Position numbers and translations under genes: made by a program
In this document: in pieces, positions 52,841 through 61,122 of the stretch
Numbering within the stretch: position 1 is the stretch's first letter
How the letters are laid out: each line of letters begins with the position of its first letter
NCBI GenBank assembly: GCA_040404065.1
Contig: JBBAJM010000001.1
Reading direction: 5' to 3' (one strand)
Source of the DNA: Fontibacterium sp040404065
GTDB lineage: Bacteria > Pseudomonadota > Alphaproteobacteria > Pelagibacterales > Pelagibacteraceae
DNA: 64,000 bases
The notes under the pieces: generated by a model
The model's database searches: none
What the model saw: only the letters and a program-made list of their open reading frames with translations
What the model was told of the DNA's origin: nothing

Positions 52841-55800
52841 ATGAGTCTTAAAAATATTACTTTTAACCACTTTAAAATTCACACTCAGTACTCAATCTGC
52901 GAGGGAGCTGTGAAGATCGAAGAGCTTGCAAAATATGCAAAGCTTACAAAATTTTTATCTCTTGGAATGTCTGACTCTTATAATTTAAGTGGGGCTTTAG
53001 AATTTTCTGAAGACTTAGCAAAAGTCGGCGTTCATCCAATTATTGGAACTCAACTTAATATAAAAACCGATAATATTATTGGCAAAGTATCGCTTATTGC
53101 AAAAAATGAGCAGGGTTATAAAAATTTATTAAAACTTTCTTCAAAGTCTTATCTTGATATTAATGCAACGGAGGCCCCGCATTGTTCTATTAAAGATTTG
53201 TTAGATTATAGCAGCGGTCTGTTCATTTTATTAGGTGGCAGCCATACTTTAACTTCCCAGCTTATTCTTAATAATCAGGATAAAATATTTTTAAAAAATG
53301 TTAATAAAATTAAATCTGTTTTTAAAGATAATCTATTCTTTGAGATTCAAAGACATAATGAAGTTAACGAAGATAGAATAGAAAACTTTCTAGTTAGCAA
53401 TGCAAGATCTTTAAAAATACCAATTATAGCTTCACAAGAAGTTTTTTATATTCATCAAAATATGTATGAGGCTCACGATGCTTATATTTGTATTGGACAA
53501 AAAGCTTATGTCGAAGATAAGAATAGAATTAGTTACTCTGATCAGCATTATTTAAAAAACAATGAAGAAATGTTGAAATTGTTTGCTGATTTGCCTGATG
53601 CTTTAGAGAATAATAATAACCTAAGGTATCAGTGTCTTTACAGACCATTACCAAGCAAACCTTTGCTTCCAAACTTTATTTCTGGCGCTGAAAACAATAT
53701 AGAAAAAGTTTTACAGGATCTTGCTTTAAAAGGGTTGGAGAGAAGATTAAACGAGGTTGTTTTAAAAAATATCAAGGATCCTAAGCAAATTGAAGATACT
53801 AAGAAAATTTATTTAGAAAGATTAAATTATGAAGTAAAAATGATTAACCAGATGAAATTTTCTGGTTATTTCTTAATTGTTTCTGATTATATTTTGTGGG
53901 CTAAAAATAACAATATACCTGTAGGCCCGGGCAGGGGTTCTGGTGCCGGATCTTTAGTTGCCTGGGCATTATCTATTACTGAATTAGATCCAATTAAATT
54001 CGGATTAATCTTTGAACGGTTTTTAAATCCAGACCGAATTTCAATTCCAGATTTTGATATCGATTTTTGTCAGGAAGAACGTGACAAAGTTATTAATTAT
54101 GTAAAAAATAAATATAAAGGCGGAGTTGCGCAGATTATTACATTTGGAAAATTACAAGCCAGAATGGCAATACGTGATATTGGTCGTGTTATAGGCCTTC
54201 CTTATAGTGTTGTAGATTCTCTTTCTAAAATGATCCCTTTTGATCCTTCAAGACCTTTGTCATTGCAAGAGTCTGTTGCACTTGAGCCAAGAATTCAAGA
54301 AGCGCAAAAAAACGATCTAAAGATTGATAAATTAATTAAGTTAGCAATTAAACTCGAGGGGCTTTATAGAAATATTGCAACTCATGCTGCGGGAATAGTT
54401 ATTGCTGATAGACAAATTGAAGAAGTGGTCCCTCTGTATAAAGATTTTGATTCAGAAAACGATATCCCGATAACACAATTCGACATGAAGTGGGCAGAGA
54501 ATGCAGGTCTAGTTAAGTTTGACTTCTTAGGTCTTAAAACTCTTACGGTTATTAAAAAGACAATTAATTCACTTAAAGAAAATAATATTAACGTTGATTT
54601 AAAAGATCTCCCTCTTGATGATTCAAAAACCTTTGAACTTTTATGTTCTGGCGAAACTATGGGTGTGTTCCAGTTAGAAAGTTCTGGAATGAGAGAGGTT
54701 TTAAAACAAATGAAGCCTAATAAATTTGAGGATATTATAGCACTTGTTGCTCTTTTTAGACCAGGACCAATGCAGAATATTTCAAAATACAACAATTGTA
54801 AGCACGGAATAGAAAAACCCGATTACCTTCATCCTAAAATTGAACATATCTTAAAAGAGACTTACGGAGTTATTATTTATCAAGAACAAGTGATGCAGAT
54901 TGCGCAATCTCTCTCAGGATTTTCTGCGGGTAAAGCCGATATCTTAAGAAAAGCCATGGGTAAAAAGAAATCTGCCGAAATGGAAAGACAGAAAAAAGAT
55001 TTCATAGAAGGGGCTGTTAAAAACGGAATTACAAAAGATCAGGCGGTTTACATATTTCAGTTAGTAGAAAAATTTGCTCAATATGGTTTTAACAAAAGTC
55101 ACGCCGCAGCTTATGCATTAATTGCTTATCAAACCGCATATTTAAAAACTCATTACCCACTTTATTTTGTGTCTGCTTCTATGAATTTGGATTTAGCAAA
55201 TACAGACAAATTGAATGAATTTTATGAAGAGCTAAAAAGATTAAAAATTGATGTTGTTTTGCCATCAATTAATGAATCGTATGCAGATTTTGTTGTTAAG
55301 CAAAATAAAGTTTATTATGCGTTGTCAGCTATCAAAGCCGTTGGTTATGAATCGGTTAATCAAATTATTTTAGATAGAAATAAAAACGGTCATTTTAAAT
55401 CGTTAGAAGATTTTATTTTAAGAATTGATTCAAAATTGATCAATAAATTACAAATGGAAGGCTTGATAAAGTCAGGAGCTTTTGATTGTTTGGAAAAAAA
55501 CCGTAAATTCTTATTTGATGCCGTCCCTGAAATTATTAAAATTTCCAAAAATTATAAAGAATCTAATCTTTTGCAAGATAACTTATTCGGAAATGATAAG
55601 AACAGTCGTCTTCCGTCCTTAGAAAATCTTGTAAATAAAAATGAAACTTGGAATGCAAATGAAAAAATGAAAAATGAATTTGAATCTATTGGTTTTTTTA
55701 TAAGTGAACATCCTCTTTTAAATTATGAAAAAGTATTAAAGGCTTACAATGTGATGAGATTTGCAGATATTTCTGAATATGACTTAAATAAAGAATTTGT

Positions 55801-56260
55801 TCTATCAGGTACTCTGATGGCAATTCAGGAGAAGAAAACTGCTAAAGGACAACCTTTTGCAATTATTAAGTTAAGCGATCTAAGTCGAATGTATGAACTA
55901 TTTATTTTCTCTGAAACATTATTAGCTAATAGAGATAAATTAATTCCCGGAAATTCTTTTTTAGCAAATATTATTAAAGAAAAAATGACTAATGGTACAA
56001 CAAGATTAACAGTTCGAAAGTTAACAGAAATTAATTCAATTAAAGAAGCCAAAATTAATAAAGCTGAAATTACTATTAAAGACCTAGGTAGTATTAATGA
56101 ATTAAAAAAAATCTTAAAAGACAGTGGTGATACTAAAGTTTCAATTAGAATGAGCTCTAAAGATAAGAATTACGTTTTTAATCTTAAAAATAACAAACTT
56201 ATCGACGCTTCTATAGTTAGTGTTTTAAATAGCTCTGGTTTTGAGTGTAAAATCCACTAG
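52841..56260 (+). CDS. dnaE: DNA polymerase III alpha subunit
   Basis: 1139 residues, replicative polymerase. Domains in order: PHP (about 8-270; starts FNHFKIHTQYSICEGAVKIE in place of the usual HSxYS motif), polymerase core with GPGRGSGAGSLVAWAL, catalytic Asp404 and Asp406 in PDFDIDF and Asp561 in KFDFLGLKTL, fingers with YGVIIYQEQVMQIAQ and FNKSHAAAYA, then a helix-hairpin-helix region and an OB-fold (about 990-1070). The PHP His pattern looks altered (HTQYS), so proofreading-type activity is not expected there. It closes the nuoA-dnaE run; a promoter for rpsB follows. Confidence 0.96.
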   Translation: MSLKNITFNHFKIHTQYSICEGAVKIEELAKYAKLTKFLSLGMSDSYNLSGALEFSEDLAKVGVHPIIGTQLNIKTDNIIGKVSLIAKNEQGYKNLLKLSSKSYLDINATEAPHCSIKDLLDYSSGLFILLGGSHTLTSQLILNNQDKIFLKNVNKIKSVFKDNLFFEIQRHNEVNEDRIENFLVSNARSLKIPIIASQEVFYIHQNMYEAHDAYICIGQKAYVEDKNRISYSDQHYLKNNEEMLKLFADLPDALENNNNLRYQCLYRPLPSKPLLPNFISGAENNIEKVLQDLALKGLERRLNEVVLKNIKDPKQIEDTKKIYLERLNYEVKMINQMKFSGYFLIVSDYILWAKNNNIPVGPGRGSGAGSLVAWALSITELDPIKFGLIFERFLNPDRISIPDFDIDFCQEERDKVINYVKNKYKGGVAQIITFGKLQARMAIRDIGRVIGLPYSVVDSLSKMIPFDPSRPLSLQESVALEPRIQEAQKNDLKIDKLIKLAIKLEGLYRNIATHAAGIVIADRQIEEVVPLYKDFDSENDIPITQFDMKWAENAGLVKFDFLGLKTLTVIKKTINSLKENNINVDLKDLPLDDSKTFELLCSGETMGVFQLESSGMREVLKQMKPNKFEDIIALVALFRPGPMQNISKYNNCKHGIEKPDYLHPKIEHILKETYGVIIYQEQVMQIAQSLSGFSAGKADILRKAMGKKKSAEMERQKKDFIEGAVKNGITKDQAVYIFQLVEKFAQYGFNKSHAAAYALIAYQTAYLKTHYPLYFVSASMNLDLANTDKLNEFYEELKRLKIDVVLPSINESYADFVVKQNKVYYALSAIKAVGYESVNQIILDRNKNGHFKSLEDFILRIDSKLINKLQMEGLIKSGAFDCLEKNRKFLFDAVPEIIKISKNYKESNLLQDNLFGNDKNSRLPSLENLVNKNETWNANEKMKNEFESIGFFISEHPLLNYEKVLKAYNVMRFADISEYDLNKEFVLSGTLMAIQEKKTAKGQPFAIIKLSDLSRMYELFIFSETLLANRDKLIPGNSFLANIIKEKMTNGTTRLTVRKLTEINSIKEAKINKAEITIKDLGSINELKKILKDSGDTKVSIRMSSKDKNYVFNLKNNKLIDASIVSVLNSSGFECKIH

Positions 56261-56267
56261 TATTAAC

Positions 56268-56295
56268 TTGTGTTTTTCCTAAATTTTAATATAAA
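56268..56295 (+). promoter_or_regulatory. Candidate promoter of the rpsB operon
   Basis: TTGTGT (56268-56273) and TATAAA (56290-56295) are separated by 16 bases. Transcription would begin near 56302, about 84 bases before the rpsB ATG and just ahead of the structured leader. It lies in the 125-base gap after dnaE, the only break in the codirectional run between 32.5 and 64 kb longer than about 20 bases. Good -10, weak -35. Confidence 0.5.
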
Positions 56296-56312
56296 ACCTT
56301 AAAAAATTCGCA

Positions 56313-56385
56313 CACAGTTGTGGGTAGCAATACCCCCCGGTCCAATAAAGGCAGAAACTGTGGTGGAAATAACCGGAGAAAAAAA
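56313..56385 (+). promoter_or_regulatory. Structured rpsB leader: pseudoknot that pairs with the ribosome binding site
   Basis: Three helices can be drawn by hand. P1: CACAGTT 56313-56319 with AACTGTG 56356-56362. P2: hairpin GGGTA-GCAA-TACCC (56322-56335) with a GNRA tetraloop. P3: CCGGT 56337-56341 with ACCGG 56372-56376. P3 links a base inside P1 to one outside it, so P1 and P3 form a pseudoknot. The Shine-Dalgarno GGAG (56375-56378) starts inside P3, seven bases from the ATG. Structured S2 leaders that control rpsB are known in several bacteria; autoregulation by S2 is the likely meaning here. The pairing is seen; ligand and mechanism are inferred. Confidence 0.75.
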
Positions 56386-57195
56386 ATGAATATACCTTCT
56401 GCGTCTGTAAAAGAGCTTTTAGAAGCTGGCGTGCATTTAGGTCACAAGACTTTTAGATGGAATCCAAAAATGAAGAAATTTATTTTTGGAGAAAAAAACT
56501 CAATTCACATTATTGATTTACTTCAAACTGTAAAATTATTGAATAATGCAATGTTAGAAATGCACAAATGTGTAGCTTCTGGTGGTAAAATTTTGTTTGT
56601 TTCGACAAAAAAACAAGCAAGTGAACTAATTGCTGAAGTTGCTAAAGAAACAGGACAATTTTTTGTTAATCATAGATGGCCAGGTGGAATGTTAACTAAC
56701 TGGAAGACTATCAGTAACTCTATTCGAAGATTAAAAAAACTTACAGAAGAACTTAATAAAGAGAATAAAGGATTTACAAAAAAAGAACTTATTAAGATGA
56801 GTCTTGAGCGAGATAAATTAAATAGATCACTAGGTGGAATTGCTGACATGAAGGGTGTTCCTAATATGGTATTTGTTATCGACACAAACATTGAATCTTT
56901 AGCTATTGCTGAGGCAAAAAAACTGAAAATCCCAATTATTGCTGTTGTTGATAGTAACTCAAATCCTGATGATATTGATTTTCCAATTCCTGGAAATGAC
57001 GATGCTAGAAGATCTATAAATCTTTATTGCGATTTAGCTAAAAAAACTATTTTAGATGCTAGGCAAAATATTAAAATAGTAGAGCCTGTTGAGGAAGAAA
57101 AACCCAAAAAGACTACTAAAGAAATAAAAGTTAAGGAATTTAAAATCAAACCAAAAAAAGATTCTGAAAAAACAGAAGAAACTTTGAAAAATTAA
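56386..57195 (+). CDS. rpsB: 30S ribosomal protein S2
   Basis: 269 residues. The start ATG 56386 (MNIPSASVKELLEAGVHLGHKTFRWNPKM in part) is fixed by the family N-terminus and by GGAG seven bases upstream; the frame is open further upstream but that extension lies in the leader. Landmarks are FVNHRWPGGMLTNWKTI, LGGIADMKGVPNMVFVIDTN and IPIIAVVDSNSNPDDIDFPIPGNDDA (in part). The C-terminal ~40 residues are Lys/Glu-rich, longer than in E. coli, as in other alphaproteobacteria. First gene of the cluster, 12 bases before tsf. Confidence 0.97.
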   Translation: MNIPSASVKELLEAGVHLGHKTFRWNPKMKKFIFGEKNSIHIIDLLQTVKLLNNAMLEMHKCVASGGKILFVSTKKQASELIAEVAKETGQFFVNHRWPGGMLTNWKTISNSIRRLKKLTEELNKENKGFTKKELIKMSLERDKLNRSLGGIADMKGVPNMVFVIDTNIESLAIAEAKKLKIPIIAVVDSNSNPDDIDFPIPGNDDARRSINLYCDLAKKTILDARQNIKIVEPVEEEKPKKTTKEIKVKEFKIKPKKDSEKTEETLKN

Positions 57196-57207
57196 AAAGT
57201 TTATTCA

Positions 57208-58125
57208 ATGTCAGACAATCTAGCAAAAGTTAAAGAACTTAGAGAATTAACAGGAGCAGGAATCCAAGACTGCAAAACTGCTCTATCAGAAAATAACTTT
57301 GATATTGAAAAATCAATTGAATATCTTCGAAAAAAAGGAATAACTAAAGCTGCTAAAAAATCTTCAAGAGACGCAGCTGAAGGTCTAGCTGTTATTGCAT
57401 CTAACGATACTAAAGCTTGTATATTAGAAATTAATTCAGAAACAGACTTTGTTGCAAAAAATAATGAATTTATCAATTTTTGCTCAGAAGTATCAAAAGT
57501 TGCTCTTGCTAATAACTTAAATTTAGAAACATTAGTTAATTCTAAAATAAATAATTCTTTAATCAAAGATGAGTTAGTTAATTTGATAGCCAAAATTGGC
57601 GAAAATATTAAAATTAGAAGAATTTCTTATTTAGAAAATTTAAAAGGCGTTCTTGGAAAATATATTCATAATCAACAAAATGAAAATATGGGCAAGATCG
57701 GAGTTTTGATTTCAATTGATTGTGACAGTAAAAATAAAGAAATATTAGATTTTGCAAGAAAAGTTTGCATGCATATAGCCGCAATGTCACCAATGTCTTT
57801 ATCTGAAAAAGATTTAAGTGTTGATTTTATAAATAAAGAAAAAGAAATCCTGAAAGAAGAACTTAAAAATCAAGGTAAAAAAGAGGATATGATCGACAAA
57901 ATTTTAATTGGTAAATTAAAGAAAGTTATATCCGACAACACTTTAATGGGTCAAAAATGGATACATAATCAAGATATAACCGTTGAGCAGGCAATCGTTG
58001 AATTTGCAAAAGAAGTTAATCAAAACTTATCTATTAAATCTTTTATAAAATATAAAGTAGGCGAGGGTATTGAAATTAAAAAAAGTGATTTTAATGAAGA
58101 AGTAAAGTCATTAGCAGGAGCCTAA
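57208..58125 (+). CDS. tsf: Elongation factor Ts
   Basis: 305 residues. It exchanges GDP for GTP on EF-Tu. The N-terminal UBA-like helix bundle has KVKELRELTGAGIQDCKTAL; the core signature EINSETDFVAKNNEF contains the TDFV motif that contacts EF-Tu. Two core subdomains and a C-terminal module follow, ending VKSLAGA. One base separates it from frr, where alphaproteobacteria usually have pyrH in between. Confidence 0.97.
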   Translation: MSDNLAKVKELRELTGAGIQDCKTALSENNFDIEKSIEYLRKKGITKAAKKSSRDAAEGLAVIASNDTKACILEINSETDFVAKNNEFINFCSEVSKVALANNLNLETLVNSKINNSLIKDELVNLIAKIGENIKIRRISYLENLKGVLGKYIHNQQNENMGKIGVLISIDCDSKNKEILDFARKVCMHIAAMSPMSLSEKDLSVDFINKEKEILKEELKNQGKKEDMIDKILIGKLKKVISDNTLMGQKWIHNQDITVEQAIVEFAKEVNQNLSIKSFIKYKVGEGIEIKKSDFNEEVKSLAGA

Positions 58126-58126
58126 G

Positions 58127-58675
58127 ATGATTATTAAGAAGATAGAAGAGAGAATGAATTTATCTATAGTTTCTTATGCAAAAGAATTGTCAACCATTAG
58201 AACGGGTAGAGCTAATCCTAAAATGTTAGACAGTATAAAAGTCGATTCTTACGGTCAAAAAATGCCAATAAGCCAAGTTGCAACAATTTCTGTTCCAGAA
58301 CCCCAAATGATTAATGTTCAGGTATGGGACAAAGGAAATGTAACAGCTGTAGATAATGCAATTAGAACCTCAGATTTGAATTTAAACCCATTAGTTGATG
58401 GACAGTTATTAAGAATTGCTATTCCAAAACTTACAGAGGAAAGAAGAAAAGAATTAATTAAAATTTTAAAAACAATTGCCGAAAAAGCGAAAGTTTCTAT
58501 CAGAAATATCAGAAGAGACTCATTAGAAGAATTGAAAAAAGATCAAAAAGTCAATTCTTTAAGTGAAGACGATTTAAAAAAGAACTCTGCTGAAGTTCAA
58601 AAATTAACAGATTTAAAGATTGCTGAAATCGAAAAGAAATTAAACGAAAAAGAAGTTGAAATTTTAAAAGTATGA
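58127..58675 (+). CDS. frr: Ribosome recycling factor
   Basis: 182 residues. It splits post-termination ribosomes with EF-G. The three-helix/beta domain layout is evident: ELSTIRTGRANPKMLDSIKVDSYG, VPEPQMINVQVWDKGNVTAVDNAIRTSDLNLNP (in pieces), and IPKLTEERRKELIKIL. The C-terminal helix is Lys/Glu-rich. It starts one base after tsf and overlaps uppS by four bases. Confidence 0.97.
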   Translation: MIIKKIEERMNLSIVSYAKELSTIRTGRANPKMLDSIKVDSYGQKMPISQVATISVPEPQMINVQVWDKGNVTAVDNAIRTSDLNLNPLVDGQLLRIAIPKLTEERRKELIKILKTIAEKAKVSIRNIRRDSLEELKKDQKVNSLSEDDLKKNSAEVQKLTDLKIAEIEKKLNEKEVEILKV

Positions 58676-59364
58676 GTCACGTCTCCCATATTGCCATCAT
58701 TATGGATGGTAACGGTCGTTGGGGATTAAAAAAATACAATGATAGAAACAAAGGACATTATCATGGCGCAGAAAATGTCAATGAAGTTATTAAAAATTCT
58801 ATAAAGTTAAAAATTAAATATTTAACACTATACACGTTTTCTACTGAGAACTGGAATAGACCTAAAAAAGAAATTGACTACCTTTTTTTTTTATTTCAAT
58901 TTTTCTATAAAAAAAAATTTAATAAATTAATTAAAGAAAATATTAAAATTAAATTTATTGGTGATTTAAATTCAATTCCAAAAAAATTAAAAAAAATTAT
59001 TAAAACCGTTGAAAATAAGACTAAAAATAATAATAAAATTACTGTCTGTTTTGCTTTTAATTATGGATCAAGATCTGAATTAGTGAATTCCGTAAAAAAA
59101 TCTATCAAGAGTTTGAAAAATATAAATCACTTAACAGAAGAAATTATTTCTAAAAATTTATATACGGCAAATATTCCTGATCCAGATATTTTAATTAGAA
59201 CAGGGGGTTACCACAGATTAAGTAATTTTTTATTATGGCAATTGTCTTATTCTGAAATATTTTTCATGAAGAAGAATTGGCCTGATTTTAATTATCTGGA
59301 TCTTAAAAAAATTGTAAATAAATTTAGTAAAATAAAAAGAAATTTTGGTAGTATCGATGAGTAA
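58672..59364 (+). CDS. uppS: Undecaprenyl diphosphate synthase
   Basis: 230 residues. It makes the C55 carrier lipid for peptidoglycan and other envelope glycans. Catalytic Asp is in IIMDGNGRWG (residues ~9-18), then LYTFSTENWNRPKKEI and the substrate-binding DILIRTGGYHRLSNFLLWQLSYSEIFF (in pieces). HRLSNFLLW is the family's R-x-S-N-F motif. GHYHGAENV replaces the usual GHxxG spacing without loss of the His. It overlaps frr by 4 and cdsA by 8 bases. Confidence 0.95.
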   Translation: MSHVSHIAIIMDGNGRWGLKKYNDRNKGHYHGAENVNEVIKNSIKLKIKYLTLYTFSTENWNRPKKEIDYLFFLFQFFYKKKFNKLIKENIKIKFIGDLNSIPKKLKKIIKTVENKTKNNNKITVCFAFNYGSRSELVNSVKKSIKSLKNINHLTEEIISKNLYTANIPDPDILIRTGGYHRLSNFLLWQLSYSEIFFMKKNWPDFNYLDLKKIVNKFSKIKRNFGSIDE

Positions 59365-59971
59365 TTTCCATAAAAGATTTTTAGTATCTTTGTTGGCTTT
59401 TCCACTTATTTATCTGCTATTATTTATTCCTATAGCTTTTAATGTCTTAATATTTATAGTTTTTTTCGCATGTATTTATGAATGGAATAAAGTTTTTAAA
59501 AAAAAAGATATAATTTATTTCGCTGGCTTAGTAATTTTTATAATATTTCTTATACTTTCGATTAAGATTTATAATCTTAAAAGTTATAATTTAAATTTTC
59601 TATGGTTAATTCTTATTGCTTGGCTCACTGACATTGGAGGATATATTTTTGGAAAAATTATTGGTGGACCTAAATTAACTAAGATTAGCCCAAACAAAAC
59701 ATGGTCAGGAGCATTAGGATCTTTTGTATTAAGTCAATTTTCTTTTTTAATATTCTTCTTAGAGACTAATTATAAATTTGGAATTTATATTTTTGTTATT
59801 CAGTTATTCTTATCTTTTGTTGGTCAAGCAGGGGATCTGTTGATGTCTTTTATTAAAAGAAGAAATGGCATTAAAGATAGCTCCAAATTAATACCCGGTC
59901 ATGGAGGATTTTTAGATCGTGTGGATGGATTAATCTGGATTATAATTTTTGGTAGTATTTTATTTATATGA
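59357..59971 (+). CDS. cdsA: Phosphatidate cytidylyltransferase (short form)
   Basis: 204 residues, membrane enzyme making CDP-diacylglycerol. The C-terminal signature SFIKRRNGIKDSSKLIPGHGGFLDRVDGLI (in pieces; S-x27-D-type CdsA pattern) and LTDIGGYIFGKIIGGPKLTKISPNKTWSG are complete. About six membrane helices. It is shorter than E. coli CdsA (285), mostly through a reduced N-terminal membrane part. I take ATG 59357 over an upstream TTG because it overlaps the uppS stop in the usual ATGA-like way and begins MSNFHKRFLVS. Confidence 0.9.
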   Translation: MSNFHKRFLVSLLAFPLIYLLLFIPIAFNVLIFIVFFACIYEWNKVFKKKDIIYFAGLVIFIIFLILSIKIYNLKSYNLNFLWLILIAWLTDIGGYIFGKIIGGPKLTKISPNKTWSGALGSFVLSQFSFLIFFLETNYKFGIYIFVIQLFLSFVGQAGDLLMSFIKRRNGIKDSSKLIPGHGGFLDRVDGLIWIIIFGSILFI

Positions 59972-61122
59972 AAAAAAAAATTTGCATTTTAGGATCGACA
60001 GGCACTATTGGGCAATTAACTTTAAAAATAGTAGAAGAAAATAAAAAAGATTTTAGTGTTTTGTTAATTAGCGCTAATAAAAACTACAAACTTTTATTAT
60101 CTCAAGCTAAAAAATTTAATCCTAAATACATCTTTTCATCCAATGATTATTTGATAGAGAAAATAAATAATTTTTGTAAGAAAAAAAGAATAACGATTAT
60201 TAAAGATATCAAGTTAATTAATAAAAAAGATAGATTTGATATTTCTGTTTGCGCAATATCAGGAATTGCTGGATTAGTTCCTACAATTGATATTGTTAAA
60301 CATTCCAAAGAAATTGCTATAGCAAATAAAGAAAGCATTATTTGTGGTTGGCAATTTATTAAAAAAGAACTCCAAAAATATAACTGCAAATTTATTCCTT
60401 TAGATTCAGAACATTTTTCAATTTATAATTTAATTCAAAATAAAGACAAAAAAACAATCGCAGATATTTGTCTAACTGCATCCGGCGGTCCTTTTTTTGG
60501 AAAGAAAATAAATTTTAAAAATATTACTCCTTCTCAAGCAATCAAACATCCCAAATGGAAGATGGGAAAAAAAATATCTGTTGATTCAGCAAACTTAATG
60601 AATAAAGTTTTAGAAGTTTTTGAAGCGTCATTGTTATTTAATTTTCCCTTATCAAAATTTTCAATAATGATTCATCCTCAGTCATTAATTCATTCTGTTG
60701 TTAAGTATAATAATGGATTATCAACTATGATGTATCATCATAATGATATGAAAATACCAATTATGAATTGTCTATACAAAAATTTAAATTTTAAAGATAA
60801 TATAATTAATAAATTTTCGTTTAATAAAAATCATAATCTTGAATTATTTTTCTATAAAGTTGATCCAAAAAAAAATCATGCAATTAAAGTTTTAAATTTG
60901 GCTAAAAAATTAAATGTAAATGGTTATATAATGATCAATGCTTTAAATGAGCTTTTAGTAGAAAAATTTTTAGAAAAAAAGATATCCTTTTCAGATATTA
61001 TCTATAAATTACTTCATGTTTTACAATCTAAAATTGTTAAAAACTACTTAAGGTATAACAAAATTAAACATATAAATGATGTCTTTAAAAATTACGAATT
61101 TTGTAGGAGCGTATTAAATTGA
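59968..61122 (+). CDS. dxr: 1-deoxy-D-xylulose 5-phosphate reductoisomerase
   Basis: 384 residues, second step of the MEP isoprenoid pathway, upstream of UppS. The NADPH loop is ILGSTGTIGQLTLKI (residues 6-20). AIANKESIICG, FIPLDSEHFSI (metal ligands Asp/Glu) and SANLMNKVLEVFEA follow, then IMIHPQSLIHSVVKY. It overlaps cdsA by four bases. The bamA start lies inside its last codons, so no rseP gene lies between them. Confidence 0.95.
   Translation: MKKKICILGSTGTIGQLTLKIVEENKKDFSVLLISANKNYKLLLSQAKKFNPKYIFSSNDYLIEKINNFCKKKRITIIKDIKLINKKDRFDISVCAISGIAGLVPTIDIVKHSKEIAIANKESIICGWQFIKKELQKYNCKFIPLDSEHFSIYNLIQNKDKKTIADICLTASGGPFFGKKINFKNITPSQAIKHPKWKMGKKISVDSANLMNKVLEVFEASLLFNFPLSKFSIMIHPQSLIHSVVKYNNGLSTMMYHHNDMKIPIMNCLYKNLNFKDNIINKFSFNKNHNLELFFYKVDPKKNHAIKVLNLAKKLNVNGYIMINALNELLVEKFLEKKISFSDIIYKLLHVLQSKIVKNYLRYNKIKHINDVFKNYEFCRSVLN

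Noticed and set aside
54382..54795. 137-residue frame antisense to dnaE
   Set aside because: Lies over the dnaE polymerase core, whose catalytic motifs are intact; no domain visible in the antisense product.
56320..56385. N-terminal extension of rpsB from 56320
   Set aside because: The extension lies in the structured leader, has no homology to S2, and GGAG is correctly spaced for ATG 56386.
57201..57593. 130-residue frame antisense to tsf
   Set aside because: Complement of the conserved N-terminal half of EF-Ts; no start signal or recognisable domain.
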